Shown piece by piece: positions 26,867 through 36,009 of a stretch of DNA of 64,000 nt. The notes beneath the pieces were generated by a model. That model was given only the letters and a program-made list of their open reading frames with translations, did not search any database and was not told the origin of the DNA. This DNA comes from Streptomyces sp. STR69. GTDB lineage: Bacteria > Actinomycetota > Actinomycetes > Streptomycetales > Streptomycetaceae. The stretch is taken from positions 543,253 to 607,252 of the forward strand of contig NZ_JALJRY010000001.1 in assembly GCF_024519455.1 (NCBI RefSeq), in the 5' to 3' direction. Position 1 is the stretch's first letter; the number at the start of each line of letters is the position of its first letter. The position numbers and the translations under genes are program-made.

Positions 26867-27664
26867 GTGCCCGCGAAGAACGACAGCCCCGAAGAGGACG
26901 GCGGTACGCCCGCCAGGTCCGTGAAGTCCGAGCAGACCCGCGCGCTCATCCTGGAGACGGCCATGCGGCTGTTCCAGGAGCACGGCTACGACAAGACGAC
27001 GATGCGGGCGATCGCCAAGGAGGCGGGCGTCTCGGTCGGCAACGCGTACTACTACTTCGCCGGCAAGGAGCACCTGATCCAGGGCTTCTACGACCGTATC
27101 GCCGAGGAGCACCGGCTCGCGGTCCGCGAGGTGCTGGACCGGGAGACCGATCTGGAGGCGCGGCTCGCGGGCGTGCTCCGGGTGTGGCTCGATATCGCGA
27201 CGCCCTACCACGAGTTCGCGGTGCAGTTCTTCAAGAACGCCGCCGACCCGGACAGCCCGCTCAGCCCGTTCTCCCCGGAGAGCGAGCACGCGCGCGTGCA
27301 GGCCATCGACGTCCACAAGGAGGTGCTGTTCGGCGCGAAGACCAAGGTGGCTCCGGAACTGCGGGACGTACTCCCGGAGTTGATGTGGCTCTCGCAGATG
27401 GGCCTGGTGCTGTACTGGGTGTTCGACCGGACCGAGGGGCGGGAGCGGAGCTACCGGCTCGCCGAGCGCGGTGCCCGGCTCACCGCGCGCGGTGTCTCCC
27501 TCGCACGCTTCCGGGTGCTGCGCCCGCTCGTCCTCGAGGTGCACGAGCTGTTCACGGACTTCCTGCCGGGCATGACCCACGCGCTGCCCGACCCGGCGAA
27601 GAAGAAGGACAAGGACAAGCGCGGGGCGCCCGCCGCCGGAACCGCCGACGACGAACGCCCCTGA
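26867..27664 (+). CDS. TetR-family transcriptional regulator
   Basis: A 265-residue regulator from GTG 26867. The N-terminal DNA-binding domain reads ILETAMRLFQEHGYDKTTMR followed by the recognition helix region AKEAGVSVGNAYYYFAGKEHL. The C-terminal ligand domain is about 180 residues, with an unusually long Lys/Asp-rich tail. Third gene of the operon beginning at 25930, so it probably autoregulates through the two palindromes there. It converges with the MMPL exporter gene (nine bases between stops), whose promoter carries a different palindrome (30104-30119), so control of the exporter by this TetR is less likely. Confidence 0.9.
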   Translation: MPAKNDSPEEDGGTPARSVKSEQTRALILETAMRLFQEHGYDKTTMRAIAKEAGVSVGNAYYYFAGKEHLIQGFYDRIAEEHRLAVREVLDRETDLEARLAGVLRVWLDIATPYHEFAVQFFKNAADPDSPLSPFSPESEHARVQAIDVHKEVLFGAKTKVAPELRDVLPELMWLSQMGLVLYWVFDRTEGRERSYRLAERGARLTARGVSLARFRVLRPLVLEVHELFTDFLPGMTHALPDPAKKKDKDKRGAPAAGTADDERP

Positions 27665-27673
27665 GCGATCAGG

Positions 27674-30082
27674 TCAGTTGACCGCGTCCACTCCGCCCTC
27701 GGCGAGCTCGACGTCGTAGATCAGCGGGCCGTCCGTCACGCTCACCTGCCGGGCGGTGGAGCCGTACGACGGCGCGGTCGTCGCCAGGAGGTAGGTCCCC
27801 GGTGCCGGCACCGAGACGATGTACGAGCCGTCTGCCAGGGACTCGACGCGGTCCAGTTCGCGTCCGCCGGTCGTCCGCAGCGTGACGGACGCGCCCTCCA
27901 CGGGCTCGCCGTCGGCCGTACGGACGAAACCGTGGACGGCCGACGCCGGACCCTCCACGACGGCCTGTACGGGCTCCTCCGCGGGTTCCACCGCGAGGTG
28001 CGGCAGGCTCTTGTCGAGCCAGGCCGGGAGCCACCAGTTGGAGTTGCCCAGGAGGTGCATCGCGGCCGGCACCAGGGCCGTACGCAGGATGAAGGCGTCC
28101 AGGGCGACCGCGGCGGCCAGGCCGACGCCCGCCGTCGCCGCGCCCGTGTTGCCGCTCAGGACGAAGGCCAGGAAGACGCAGACCATGATCAGGGCGGCGG
28201 AGTTGATGACGCGGCTGGTCTCCGCGAGGCCGACGCGGACCGCGCGGGCGTTGTCCTTGGTGTGGACCCACTCCTCGTGCATACGGCTGACCAGGAACAC
28301 CTGGTAGTCCATGGAGAGGCCGAAGAGCAGGGACAGCATGATGACCGGCAGGAAGGCGTTGATCGGGCCCTCCTTGCCGAGGCCCAGCATGTCCAGGCCC
28401 CAGCCCCACTGGAAGATCGCCACCAGGACACCGAAGGAGGCCGCCGCCGCGATGAGGTTCATCAGGGCGGCCGTCAACGGGACCACGAGCGAGCGGAACG
28501 CGAGCAGGAGCAGCAGGAAGCTCAGGCCGATGATCGTCGCGACGAAGAGCGGGAGGCGGTCGCCGGTGACGGACGCGAAGTCCTTGGAGATCGCCGTCAC
28601 CCCGCCGACGTGACCGGTCGCGCCGGCCTCGGGTATCACCTTGTCCCGCAGGGTGTCGATCAGGTCGTCGGTCTCCACGGACTGCGGTGAGGTCTTCGGG
28701 ACGACCTGGATCACCGTCACCCCGCCCGTGGGCGGCAGCGCGGCGACCCGGGCCACGTCCTTCGTCGCCTCGATGCCCTTGACCAGGGTGGTCGTGTCAC
28801 CGCTCGAAGTGACCACCTGGAGCGGGCCGTTGAAGCCGGGGCCGAAACCGTCGGCCAGGAGGTCGTACGCCTTCCTGGTGGTCGTCGAGGCGTTGTCGTT
28901 GCCCTGGTCGGTGGCGCCGAGGCGCAACGACAGCACGGGGAAGGCGAGTACGGCCATGACGACGAGGGCGAAGGCGGCGATCCGGCGCGGGCGCTTCTGC
29001 ACGGCGGCCGACCAGCGGACCGCGAGATTGTCGGTGCGCTCCGGCTCGGGCCCGTTCTCCAGCTTGCGGCGCTGCTTGCGGCTGAGCACGCGCGGGCCGA
29101 GGAAGCCGAGCAGCGCGGGCAGCAGGGTCGTCGCCGCGAGGACGCTCAGGACGACCGTGAGCGAGGTGCCGATGACCACGCCGTCCAGGAAGCGCAGCTG
29201 CGTCACCAGCATGCCGGCGAGCGCGATGCACACCGTGCCGCCCGCGAACAGCACCGCGCGGCCCGAGGTGTTGAGGGCGACGACCGCCGACTCCTCGGGA
29301 TCCATTCCCCGTTGGAGGCCGCGCCGGTGCCGGGTGACGATGAACAGGGCGTAGTCGATGCCGACACCGAGGCCGATCAGGGTGGCCAGCAGGGGCGCCA
29401 GGTCGGGGATGTCGGTGGCGTGGCTGAGGAGCTGGGTGGAGAACAGGCCGGTGCCGACGCCGAAGATCGCGATGCCGATCGGCAGCAGGGCGGCGTAGAA
29501 CGAACCGAAGGCCAGGAACAGGACGACGGCCGCCGCGAGGATGCCGACGCCCTCCGCTATGCCGCCCGGCGGTTCCTCGACCCGCTGGACGGCCTGGCCG
29601 CCCAGTTCGACGTGCAGGCCGTCGCGCTTCGCGCCCTGCGCGGTGTCGACGACCTTCTGGACGAGCTCCTTGGGGACGGCGTTCGCCTGCTCGGCGAAGG
29701 TGATCTGCGCGTAGGCGATCGTCCCGTCCGAGCTGATCTGCGCGGCGCCCCGGGCACCGGAGTAGGGGCCGGTGACCTCGCCGACGCCCTTCATTCCCGC
29801 GATCCTGTCGAGGACGGGCTGGATGCGGGTCTGTACGGACTGGTCCTTGACCGAGCCCGAGTCGACCTTCCACACCACCGTGTCGGTGTCGCCCGAACTG
29901 TTCGGGAACGCCTTCTGCATCAGGTCGTACGCGCTCTTGGAGTCCGTGTCCGGGAGGGAGAAGACGTTCGCGTAGTCCGTCCCCGCCGTCGTCGCCGAGA
30001 AGCCCAGGCCGAACAGTGCCCCCACCCACAGCAACAGGACCACCAGCCGGTGCCGATAGCACCACCGTGCCAATGCCGCCAC
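27674..30082 (-). CDS. MMPL-family (RND) transporter with C-terminal beta domain
   Basis: An 802-residue transporter of the MmpL/HAE2 type with two repeats, each one helix, a large extracytoplasmic loop and five helices. Typical motifs include GIGVDYALFIVTRHR-like LGVGIDYALFIVTRHRRGLQ in the first half and LFGLSMDYQVFLVSRMHEEW in the second, with the proton-relay Asp-Tyr pairs. Such proteins export lipids or hydrophobic compounds. The last ~85 residues (from VHGFVRTADGEPVEGASVTL) form a carboxypeptidase-regulatory-like (prealbumin) beta domain, an uncommon fusion. GTG 30082 is preferred because AAGGAG lies eight bases upstream; GTG 30091 overlaps that site. Confidence 0.88.
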   Translation of the reverse strand: MAALARWCYRHRLVVLLLWVGALFGLGFSATTAGTDYANVFSLPDTDSKSAYDLMQKAFPNSSGDTDTVVWKVDSGSVKDQSVQTRIQPVLDRIAGMKGVGEVTGPYSGARGAAQISSDGTIAYAQITFAEQANAVPKELVQKVVDTAQGAKRDGLHVELGGQAVQRVEEPPGGIAEGVGILAAAVVLFLAFGSFYAALLPIGIAIFGVGTGLFSTQLLSHATDIPDLAPLLATLIGLGVGIDYALFIVTRHRRGLQRGMDPEESAVVALNTSGRAVLFAGGTVCIALAGMLVTQLRFLDGVVIGTSLTVVLSVLAATTLLPALLGFLGPRVLSRKQRRKLENGPEPERTDNLAVRWSAAVQKRPRRIAAFALVVMAVLAFPVLSLRLGATDQGNDNASTTTRKAYDLLADGFGPGFNGPLQVVTSSGDTTTLVKGIEATKDVARVAALPPTGGVTVIQVVPKTSPQSVETDDLIDTLRDKVIPEAGATGHVGGVTAISKDFASVTGDRLPLFVATIIGLSFLLLLLAFRSLVVPLTAALMNLIAAAASFGVLVAIFQWGWGLDMLGLGKEGPINAFLPVIMLSLLFGLSMDYQVFLVSRMHEEWVHTKDNARAVRVGLAETSRVINSAALIMVCVFLAFVLSGNTGAATAGVGLAAAVALDAFILRTALVPAAMHLLGNSNWWLPAWLDKSLPHLAVEPAEEPVQAVVEGPASAVHGFVRTADGEPVEGASVTLRTTGGRELDRVESLADGSYIVSVPAPGTYLLATTAPSYGSTARQVSVTDGPLIYDVELAEGGVDAVN

Positions 30083-30103
30083 GCTCAACACTCCTTATGT
30101 AAA

Positions 30104-30119
30104 ACCGAGTTGACTCGGT
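30104..30119. promoter_or_regulatory. Palindromic operator upstream of MMPL gene
   Basis: ACCGAGT-TG-ACTCGGT is a perfect 7+7 bp inverted repeat 22 bp upstream of the MMPL start codon, followed on the plus strand by CGATCGGTCGG. Size and position fit a TetR- or MarR-type operator overlapping the promoter. The cognate regulator is not certain. Confidence 0.7.
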
Positions 30120-30260
30120 CGATCGGTCGGATGGTCCCCCAGGTCCTGGGCTACACAATTGGCGGTGGCACGCGCGCGTGGACACGTCCTGGCCATGACT
30201 CTCAAGGAACTCCAAAGACCGGACGGCCCCGATGTCGGTGGTGCGGCCGATACTGGGGGC

Positions 30261-30947
30261 ATGACGGCTCCAGGAACCGTGCTGGTGGTGGAGGACGAAC
30301 CGAGCATCGCCGACGTCCTCGCCATCGCGCTGCGCTACCACCGCTTCGAGGTCATGACCGCGGGCACCGTCCGCGAGGCGCTCGCGCTGGCCGAGCGCAC
30401 CCGCCCGGACTGCGCGCTGCTCGACGTGATGCTCCCGGACGGCGACGGCCGCGCCCTGGGGCAGGAACTGCGCGCCCGCAGGCCCGACCTGGCCCTCGTC
30501 TTCCTCACCGCGCGGGACGCGCCGGCCGAGATCGTCGGCGCCCTCGGCTTCGGCGACGACTACATCACCAAGCCCTTCGACATCGACGTGGTCGTCGCCC
30601 GCATCACCGCCGTCCTGCGCCGCCCCCGCCCCGCCGACGTCCTCCCCCAGCGCCCGCCGCTGCGCTACGGCGACCTGGAGCTGGACGAGACGACGTACTC
30701 GGTGCACCGCGCGGACCGCTCGGTCGAGCTGACCCCCACCGAGTACGCCCTGCTGCGCTTCCTGGTGCGCAACGGCGGCCGGATCGTGCCCAAGGAGCAA
30801 CTGCTGCGCCATGTCTGGCAGTACGAGCACACCCCGCCGGAGTCGACCGTCGTCGAGACCTACATCAGCTATCTGCGGCGCAAGCTGGACACTCTGGGAG
30901 CGCCGGTGATCACCACCCGGCGGGGCGTCGGATACGGGCTCGCGTGA
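30261..30947 (+). CDS. OmpR-family response regulator
   Basis: A 228-residue two-domain regulator. The receiver domain has the acidic pair in LVVEDEPSIADVL, phosphoacceptor Asp in CALLDVMLPDGDGR, Thr in VFLTARD and Lys in DDYITKPFD. The C-terminal winged helix includes ELTPTEYALLRFLVRNGGRI, then VVETYISYLRRKL and TTRRGVGYGL. ATG 30261 follows GGGGGC and starts directly at the receiver fold; upstream ATGs are unlikely. Overlaps the kinase gene by four bases. Confidence 0.93.
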   Translation: MTAPGTVLVVEDEPSIADVLAIALRYHRFEVMTAGTVREALALAERTRPDCALLDVMLPDGDGRALGQELRARRPDLALVFLTARDAPAEIVGALGFGDDYITKPFDIDVVVARITAVLRRPRPADVLPQRPPLRYGDLELDETTYSVHRADRSVELTPTEYALLRFLVRNGGRIVPKEQLLRHVWQYEHTPPESTVVETYISYLRRKLDTLGAPVITTRRGVGYGLA

Positions 30948-32398
30948 ACATCCGGCTGCCGAACTGCGAGCGCGGCGCCCACTCGCTGCGCGCCAAGCTC
31001 ACCCTGGCCAACCTCGCGCTGCTCTCCCTGGGCATCGTCATGGCCACCGCCGTCAGCCTGATGGGCATGCGGCACTACCTGGTCGCCCAGGTCGACGCGG
31101 AACTCACCAAGTCCCGTGACTCGCTGAGCAGTTCGCAGCTCACCATGCAGCAGATCAACGTACTGAGCTCACTGGCCGGCATCGGCGACCGGCTGGTGCC
31201 CCAACAGCAGCCCGGCTCCCCGAAGCCGGACACGGTGTTCGCGGCGGTCGACCGCCAGGGCAAGGTGCTCACCATCGCCGGGTACGCCCCGACCACCGCA
31301 CAGCGGGCCCTCGCCGACGCCTTTCACGACCCTGCCAAGCTCACCAAGGACCGCACACCGCGCGACATCTCGCTGCGCGGCGACTCCTACCGGGCCACCG
31401 GGACCCGGCTCACCGACGGCACGTACATCCTGATCGCCGCCTCCACCGGCGGCCTCCACCACGGCATGGCCAAGGCCCTCAAGCTGGACCTCGCCTTCGG
31501 CAGCCTGCTGCTCGTGCTGCTCGCCACGCTCACGATGATCAGCGTGCGGCGGCGGCTGCGGCCCCTGGAGGACATGGTGGAGACCTCGACGGCGATCGCC
31601 GAGGGCGACCTGACCCGCCGCGTGCCCTCCAGCCACCACCCGACCCAGGAGGTCGAGCAACTGCGCCTCGCCCTCAACTCCATGCTCCACCAGGTGGAGT
31701 CGGCGTACCGCACGCGCGAGCGCACGGCGGCCCAGCTCCGCCGCTTCGTCGCCGACGCCTCGCACGAACTGCGCACCCCGCTGTCGGCGATACGCGGCTA
31801 CCTCCAGCTCTACGACAAGGGCATGCTGACCGAGCCCGACGAACGCAGACGCGCCTGGGACCGGATGAACGCCGAGGCCGACCGCATGGGCCGCCTCGTC
31901 GACGAACTCCTCACCCTGGCCCGCCTGGACCAGCGGCCCGAACTGCGCTTCAAGAACGTCGACCTGAGCCGCCTGGTGCGCGACGCCGCCGAGGACCTGC
32001 GGGTGCAGCAGCCGGAACGGCCGGTCACGGTCGGCGCCGACGGCTCCCTGCTGGTGCGCGCCGACGAGTCGGGCCTGCGCCAGATACTCGGCAACCTGGT
32101 GACCAACGTCCGCGCCCACACGCCCGCCGACGTGCCCGTGCGGCTCGGTCTGGAGCGCGAGGACGGGGTCGTACGGCTGTGTGTCGCCGACCAGGGTCCG
32201 GGGCTCTGCCAGGACGACGCGGCGCGCATCTTCGACCGCTTCTTCCGGGCGGGCGGCGGTGCGGGCAGCGGACTGGGGCTGGCGATCGTGCAGGGCGTCG
32301 TCCAGGCGCACGGCGGGGACGTGGCGGTGCGGACGGCGCCGGGCAAGGGGCTCGCGGTGACGGTGACCCTGCCGACACGGGCGCCGGTGCCGTCGTAG
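30944..32398 (+). CDS. Sensor histidine kinase (partner of 30261 regulator)
   Basis: A 484-residue membrane kinase starting at the GTG of a GTGA overlap. Two membrane helices (about residues 22-44 and 178-198) enclose a ~130-residue extracytoplasmic sensor domain. A HAMP domain follows (RRLRPLEDMVETSTAIAEGD), then the phosphoacceptor FVADASHELRTPLSAIRGYL, the N box ILGNLVTNVRAHTP, the G1 box VADQGPGL and the G2 box GSGLGLAIVQGVV. The layout matches the Streptomyces CseC/MtrB-like class. Signal unknown. Confidence 0.93.
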   Translation: MNIRLPNCERGAHSLRAKLTLANLALLSLGIVMATAVSLMGMRHYLVAQVDAELTKSRDSLSSSQLTMQQINVLSSLAGIGDRLVPQQQPGSPKPDTVFAAVDRQGKVLTIAGYAPTTAQRALADAFHDPAKLTKDRTPRDISLRGDSYRATGTRLTDGTYILIAASTGGLHHGMAKALKLDLAFGSLLLVLLATLTMISVRRRLRPLEDMVETSTAIAEGDLTRRVPSSHHPTQEVEQLRLALNSMLHQVESAYRTRERTAAQLRRFVADASHELRTPLSAIRGYLQLYDKGMLTEPDERRRAWDRMNAEADRMGRLVDELLTLARLDQRPELRFKNVDLSRLVRDAAEDLRVQQPERPVTVGADGSLLVRADESGLRQILGNLVTNVRAHTPADVPVRLGLEREDGVVRLCVADQGPGLCQDDAARIFDRFFRAGGGAGSGLGLAIVQGVVQAHGGDVAVRTAPGKGLAVTVTLPTRAPVPS

Positions 32399-32411
32399 GA
32401 CACCAGGGGTG

Positions 32412-32816
32412 TCACGGGGTGTCGGCCTGGACGAGGGCCCACACCGTCTTGCCGTGTGCGCCGCGGCTCCACACGCCCCAGGCCGCCGCGATGCTCTCGA
32501 CGAGGTGCAGACCGCGGCCGGTCTCCGCCGCGTCCGTCACGACCCGCAGCCGGGGTTCGACACGGCCCTCGTCCGAGACCTCGATGAGGCAGGAACCGTC
32601 CGCGAGGGCCGTCACCGCTACCTCGAACTCCCGCTCGAGGAGCGGCCCGTGACGTACGACGTTGGTGGCCAGCTCGGACACCAGCAGCACCGCGTCCAGG
32701 AGCGCCGGATCGTCACCGGCGTGCCCCCAGTCGGCCAGATGGTCCCGGACCCGGCGCCGGGCGAGCCCCACCGAGGCCGGGTGCCGGGGCAGCCGGAAGG
32801 AGTTGCGTCTGACCAC
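32412..32816 (-). CDS. SpoIIAB/RsbW-like ATP-binding serine kinase
   Basis: A 134-residue HATPase_c_2 protein. The N box is LLVSELATNVVRHG, the G1 region is IEVSDEGRVEPRLR and the last box GRGLHLVESIAAAWGV. These small proteins are very numerous in Streptomyces, where some act as anti-sigma factors or kinases of anti-sigma antagonists. No sigma or antagonist gene is next to it. Convergent with the histidine kinase gene; a weak hairpin (32399-32413) lies between. Confidence 0.85.
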   Translation of the reverse strand: MVRRNSFRLPRHPASVGLARRRVRDHLADWGHAGDDPALLDAVLLVSELATNVVRHGPLLEREFEVAVTALADGSCLIEVSDEGRVEPRLRVVTDAAETGRGLHLVESIAAAWGVWSRGAHGKTVWALVQADTP

Positions 32817-32911
32817 GTCGGCTCCTCACCCCGCGCACACCTCCGTCACATGGTGCTGCGTGCGAGGGCCGCCCGGTGTCACTCGGGCGAGGTCCGGCCG
32901 GGCGGGTGGGC

Positions 32912-34468
32912 TCAGATCCAGTCCAGCGCCCACAGGCGGAACACGCCGGTGCCGTCCGTGAGGTAGGAGATGCCGCCGACGTCCTCGCTGCTCACGGCGT
33001 ACTCCTTGCGCTGCCACAGCGGGATCAGCGGCACGTCCTCGGCGACGTCCGTCTGGACGTCGCGGAAGTCGTCGTCGACGCGGCTGCGGTCGGCGAACTT
33101 CTGGCTGTCGAGGATGAGTTGGTCGACGAGCTTGTTGCTGTAGCCGGTGTTCATGGTGGAGCCGGTGCCGACGAGCGGGGAGCCGAAGGTGTCCGGGTCG
33201 GGGTAGTCCGCGGCCCAGCCGACCGCCCACGCGTCCAGCTTTCCGGTGGCCCAGCGCTTCTGGAAGTCGGTCCACTCGTAGCCCTTGACGTCCACCTTGA
33301 ACAGGCCGCTCGCCTCCAGCTGCTTCTTCAGCTCGGCGGCCTCCTCGGCGCCGGAACCGTGCCCGATGCCGTAGCCGTAGGTGAAGCGCACCGGGACGGA
33401 GACACCCGCCTCTTCGAGGAGTGCCTTCGCCTTGCTGACGCTCTCGGAGGGGTACGCGTCGAAGAAGGACGTCGTATGGCCGACGAGGCCCGCCGGGATC
33501 AGCGAGTACAGCGGGTCGACCGTGCCGTCGTACACCGTGGCGGCCAGCTCGTCGCGGTTGATCAGCCAGGCCATGGCCCGCCGGACGAGGACGTCGTGCA
33601 GGGGCGTGCCCTTACGGGTGTTGAGGTACAGGTTGCGGGTCTCGGAGCTGTCGGCCTCCGACACCCGCTGGTTCGGGTCGCTGGCGGAGAGCCCGGAGAG
33701 CATCTTCGGCGGCAGCTGCCGGGTGGCGACCTGGACCTGCTTCGCCTTGTACGCCTTCTCCAGCGCGTCCGAGCCCGCGTAGTACCGCAGCTCGATCGGG
33801 CTCCCGGTGCTCTTGACCGCGCCCTTGTAGTGGCTGTTGGGCTTCAGGACGGCCTTCTTGTCCTTCGTATACGACGACAGGGTGTACGGCCCGGTGCCGT
33901 CGGCCTGGAACCCGTTGCGCGGGGCGTCCTTCGGGTACTTGGTGCTGTCGACGATCGCACCGGCGCCGGTGGCCACCTTGAACGGGAACGTGGCGTCCGG
34001 CGACGACAGATGGAAGGTGACGGTCATCCCGGAGGCGTCGACCGAACCGAGCGTGGAGAGCAGGGGCGCGGGACCCACATCCGAGTTGATCTTCTTGACC
34101 CGGTCGAAGGAGTACTTCACGTCCGCGGCGGTCATCGTGCGCCCGCTCGGGAAGGTGAGCCCGTCGCGCACCACACAGCGGTACGTCGTCAGCCCGCTGC
34201 CCACGAAGCCGCAGCTCTTGGCCGCGTCCGGGACGGGTGTCGTGCCGCCCGAGTCGAACGTCATCAGCGACTGGAAGACATTGCTGTACAACGCCCAGGA
34301 ACCCGCGTCGTACGCGGCGGCCGGGTCGAGCGAGGTGACGGTGTCCGTCGTCCCCACCGTGATCGTCCTGTTCTTGTTCCCGTCCGACGGCAGCAACTGC
34401 CAGCCGCCGACTCCCACGGCCGCCAGAACAAGCAGTGTCGCGAGAATCCGTATGCGAACCGACCGCAT
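32912..34468 (-). CDS. ABC transporter solute-binding protein, family 5
   Basis: A 518-residue oligopeptide/nickel-type binding protein (SBP_bac_5): TVTSLDPAAAYDAGSWALY, then the GLTFPSGRTMTAADVKYSFD hallmark and RRAMAWLINRDELAATVYDG. The N-terminus is a hydrophobic helix (residues about 7-24) with no Cys lipobox, so the protein is anchored by a transmembrane helix or cleaved, rather than lipid-modified. No permease or ATPase gene is adjacent, which is unusual for this class. Upstream, 34469-34661 holds no gene I can support. Confidence 0.9.
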   Translation of the reverse strand: MRSVRIRILATLLVLAAVGVGGWQLLPSDGNKNRTITVGTTDTVTSLDPAAAYDAGSWALYSNVFQSLMTFDSGGTTPVPDAAKSCGFVGSGLTTYRCVVRDGLTFPSGRTMTAADVKYSFDRVKKINSDVGPAPLLSTLGSVDASGMTVTFHLSSPDATFPFKVATGAGAIVDSTKYPKDAPRNGFQADGTGPYTLSSYTKDKKAVLKPNSHYKGAVKSTGSPIELRYYAGSDALEKAYKAKQVQVATRQLPPKMLSGLSASDPNQRVSEADSSETRNLYLNTRKGTPLHDVLVRRAMAWLINRDELAATVYDGTVDPLYSLIPAGLVGHTTSFFDAYPSESVSKAKALLEEAGVSVPVRFTYGYGIGHGSGAEEAAELKKQLEASGLFKVDVKGYEWTDFQKRWATGKLDAWAVGWAADYPDPDTFGSPLVGTGSTMNTGYSNKLVDQLILDSQKFADRSRVDDDFRDVQTDVAEDVPLIPLWQRKEYAVSSEDVGGISYLTDGTGVFRLWALDWI

Positions 34469-34661
34469 CGGTGTGCCCTCCCCAGGACCCTCCCGGGTCC
34501 GTGCGCATATGCCACTCCCCTAGTGGCGCGGATCACCTAACCACAGGAGTTTCATCCGGGGGAAGAGGGTTCTGCCCAGATGAGAAAGAACTTACCGGCG
34601 AGTGTTAATCGCCGGTTTCACAGGCGACTCCCAGCCATGCCGCGGGGACGCCCCTCACCGG

Positions 34662-34694
34662 CAACCAGGCCTGTTTCGAGGCCAGTTCGACGAC
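34662..34694. repeat. Direct repeat, left copy (metallophosphoesterase 3' end)
   Basis: Matches 35977-36009 at 31 of 33 positions. On the minus strand it encodes VVELASKQA-like sequence, the same end as the metallophosphoesterase, but the stop codon is changed to TGG. With the right copy it brackets the DinB and RibD-like genes. Confidence 0.85.
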
Positions 34695-34724
34695 TCCTTC
34701 CCGAAGATGGCAGGCTCGTGCCGC

Positions 34725-35366
34725 ATGATCGACGAATTCGCGAAGGACAACCTGCACGGGAGACTGCGGCGGGACCGCGAGGCGCTGCTCTGGAAGCTCG
34801 ACGGCTTGTCCGAATACGACGCCCGCCGACCTTTGACAGCGACCGGGACCAACCTCCTCGGCCTGGTCAAACACGTGGCCACCGTCGAGGCCAGGTACTT
34901 CGGCGAGGTCTTCGACCGCCCTTCCCCGGAACCGCTGCCCCGGTGGCAGGACCACGACGGCAACGACCTGTGGGCGACCGAGGACGAGACCCGCGACCGG
35001 ATCATCGGGTTCTACCGGCGCACGTGGGAACACTCGGACGCGACGGTCGACGAGCTTCCCCTCGACGCCCCCGGCCATGTGCCGTGGTGGCCGGAGCCGT
35101 ATCCGAACACGAACCTGTTCGCCGTCATGGTCCATGTCCTCGGCGAGTCCATCCGGCATACCGGGCACGCCGACATCCTGCGCGAGGGCCTCGACGGCCG
35201 GACCGGGGTGCGCGCCGAACACGAGCAGCCGATCGACGAGGAAGCCCGTGCGGCCCACCGCGCCGAGATCGAGCAGGCCGCCGGGTCGGCCGCCCCCATC
35301 AAGGCTCAGAGGTTGCCTCACGGCACACCGATGAGTTTCCCGCGCCGCCCCGGTCTGTACGCGTGA
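34725..35366 (+). CDS. DinB-family protein (DUF664)
   Basis: A 213-residue four-helix-bundle protein. Family features are the N-terminal LLWKLDGLSEYDARRPLTAT, the metal-site histidine in LLGLVKHVATVEARYFGE, and HVLGESIRHTGHADILREGL with the H-x3-H pair (metal ligands). DinB-like proteins include thiol-dependent (bacillithiol or mycothiol) S-transferases. An ATG at 34707 is an alternative start; 34725 is chosen because the first helix begins there. It lies 25 bp before the RibD-like gene, with which it shares the repeat-flanked segment. Confidence 0.85.
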   Translation: MIDEFAKDNLHGRLRRDREALLWKLDGLSEYDARRPLTATGTNLLGLVKHVATVEARYFGEVFDRPSPEPLPRWQDHDGNDLWATEDETRDRIIGFYRRTWEHSDATVDELPLDAPGHVPWWPEPYPNTNLFAVMVHVLGESIRHTGHADILREGLDGRTGVRAEHEQPIDEEARAAHRAEIEQAAGSAAPIKAQRLPHGTPMSFPRRPGLYA

Positions 35367-35391
35367 GACCGATTCACGGAAGGCCTGCGCC

Positions 35392-35955
35392 ATGCGGAAA
35401 CTGATCTACGGAATGAACCTGACCCTGGACGGCTATATCGCCGCGCCCGGCGACGACATCGGCTGGGGCGTGCCGAGCGACGAGCTGTTCCAGTTCTGGT
35501 CCGACCAGTTGCAGGCGACCGACGTGTCGCTGTACGGGCGCAAGCTGTGGCAGACGATGAGCTCCTACTGGCCGACCGGCGACCAGCAGCCGGGCGCCAC
35601 CCCGGCGGAGATCGAGTTCGCGCGGAACTGGCGGGACATGTCGAAGGTGGTGTTCTCCTCGACGATCGACAAGGTCGACTGGAACACCCGCCTGGTCACC
35701 GGCGACGCGGTCGCCGAGATCACCCGGCTCAAGGCCGAGGACGGCGGCCCGATGGACATCGGCGGCGCGACGCTCGCCGGGGCGGCCATGCGGGCCGGGC
35801 TGATCGATGAGTACGTGCTGGCCACCGCGCCGGTCCTGGCGGGCGGCGGCACGCCGTTCTTCAGCGCGCTGGACAACTGGGTGAACCTGAACCTGGTGGA
35901 GACGCGGACACTTGCCTGTGGCGTGATCCTGACCAGGTACGAGACGAGGCACTGA
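35392..35955 (+). CDS. Dihydrofolate reductase/RibD C-terminal family protein
   Basis: A 187-residue protein with the DHFR-like fold of the RibD C-terminal domain: RKLIYGMNLTLDGYIAAPGD at the N-terminus, TDVSLYGRKLWQTMSSYWP, and the NADPH-binding MDIGGATLAGAAMRAGLIDE. Many such stand-alone proteins are reductases of unknown substrate. No pathway genes adjoin. The stop lies 22 bp before the right-hand repeat copy. Confidence 0.87.
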   Translation: MRKLIYGMNLTLDGYIAAPGDDIGWGVPSDELFQFWSDQLQATDVSLYGRKLWQTMSSYWPTGDQQPGATPAEIEFARNWRDMSKVVFSSTIDKVDWNTRLVTGDAVAEITRLKAEDGGPMDIGGATLAGAAMRAGLIDEYVLATAPVLAGGGTPFFSALDNWVNLNLVETRTLACGVILTRYETRH

Positions 35956-35976
35956 GCGCCCGTCCGGGAGGCACGC

Positions 35977-36009
35977 CAACTAGGCCTGTTTCGACGCCAG
36001 TTCGACGAC
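35977..36009. repeat. Direct repeat, right copy (within metallophosphoesterase 3' end)
   Basis: Right partner of 34662-34694; covers the last codons and the TAG stop of the metallophosphoesterase gene. A gene 3' end that is duplicated at both borders of a short segment resembles an attL/attR arrangement. Confidence 0.85.

Noticed and set aside
32399..32413. Terminator between the histidine kinase and the SpoIIAB-like gene
   Set aside because: GACACC-N3-GGTGTC is only a 6-bp stem with a 3-base loop; too weak to list as a terminator.
34695..35976. Active integrative element
   Set aside because: Direct repeats are present but there is no integrase, relaxase or transposase; treated as a possible remnant only.
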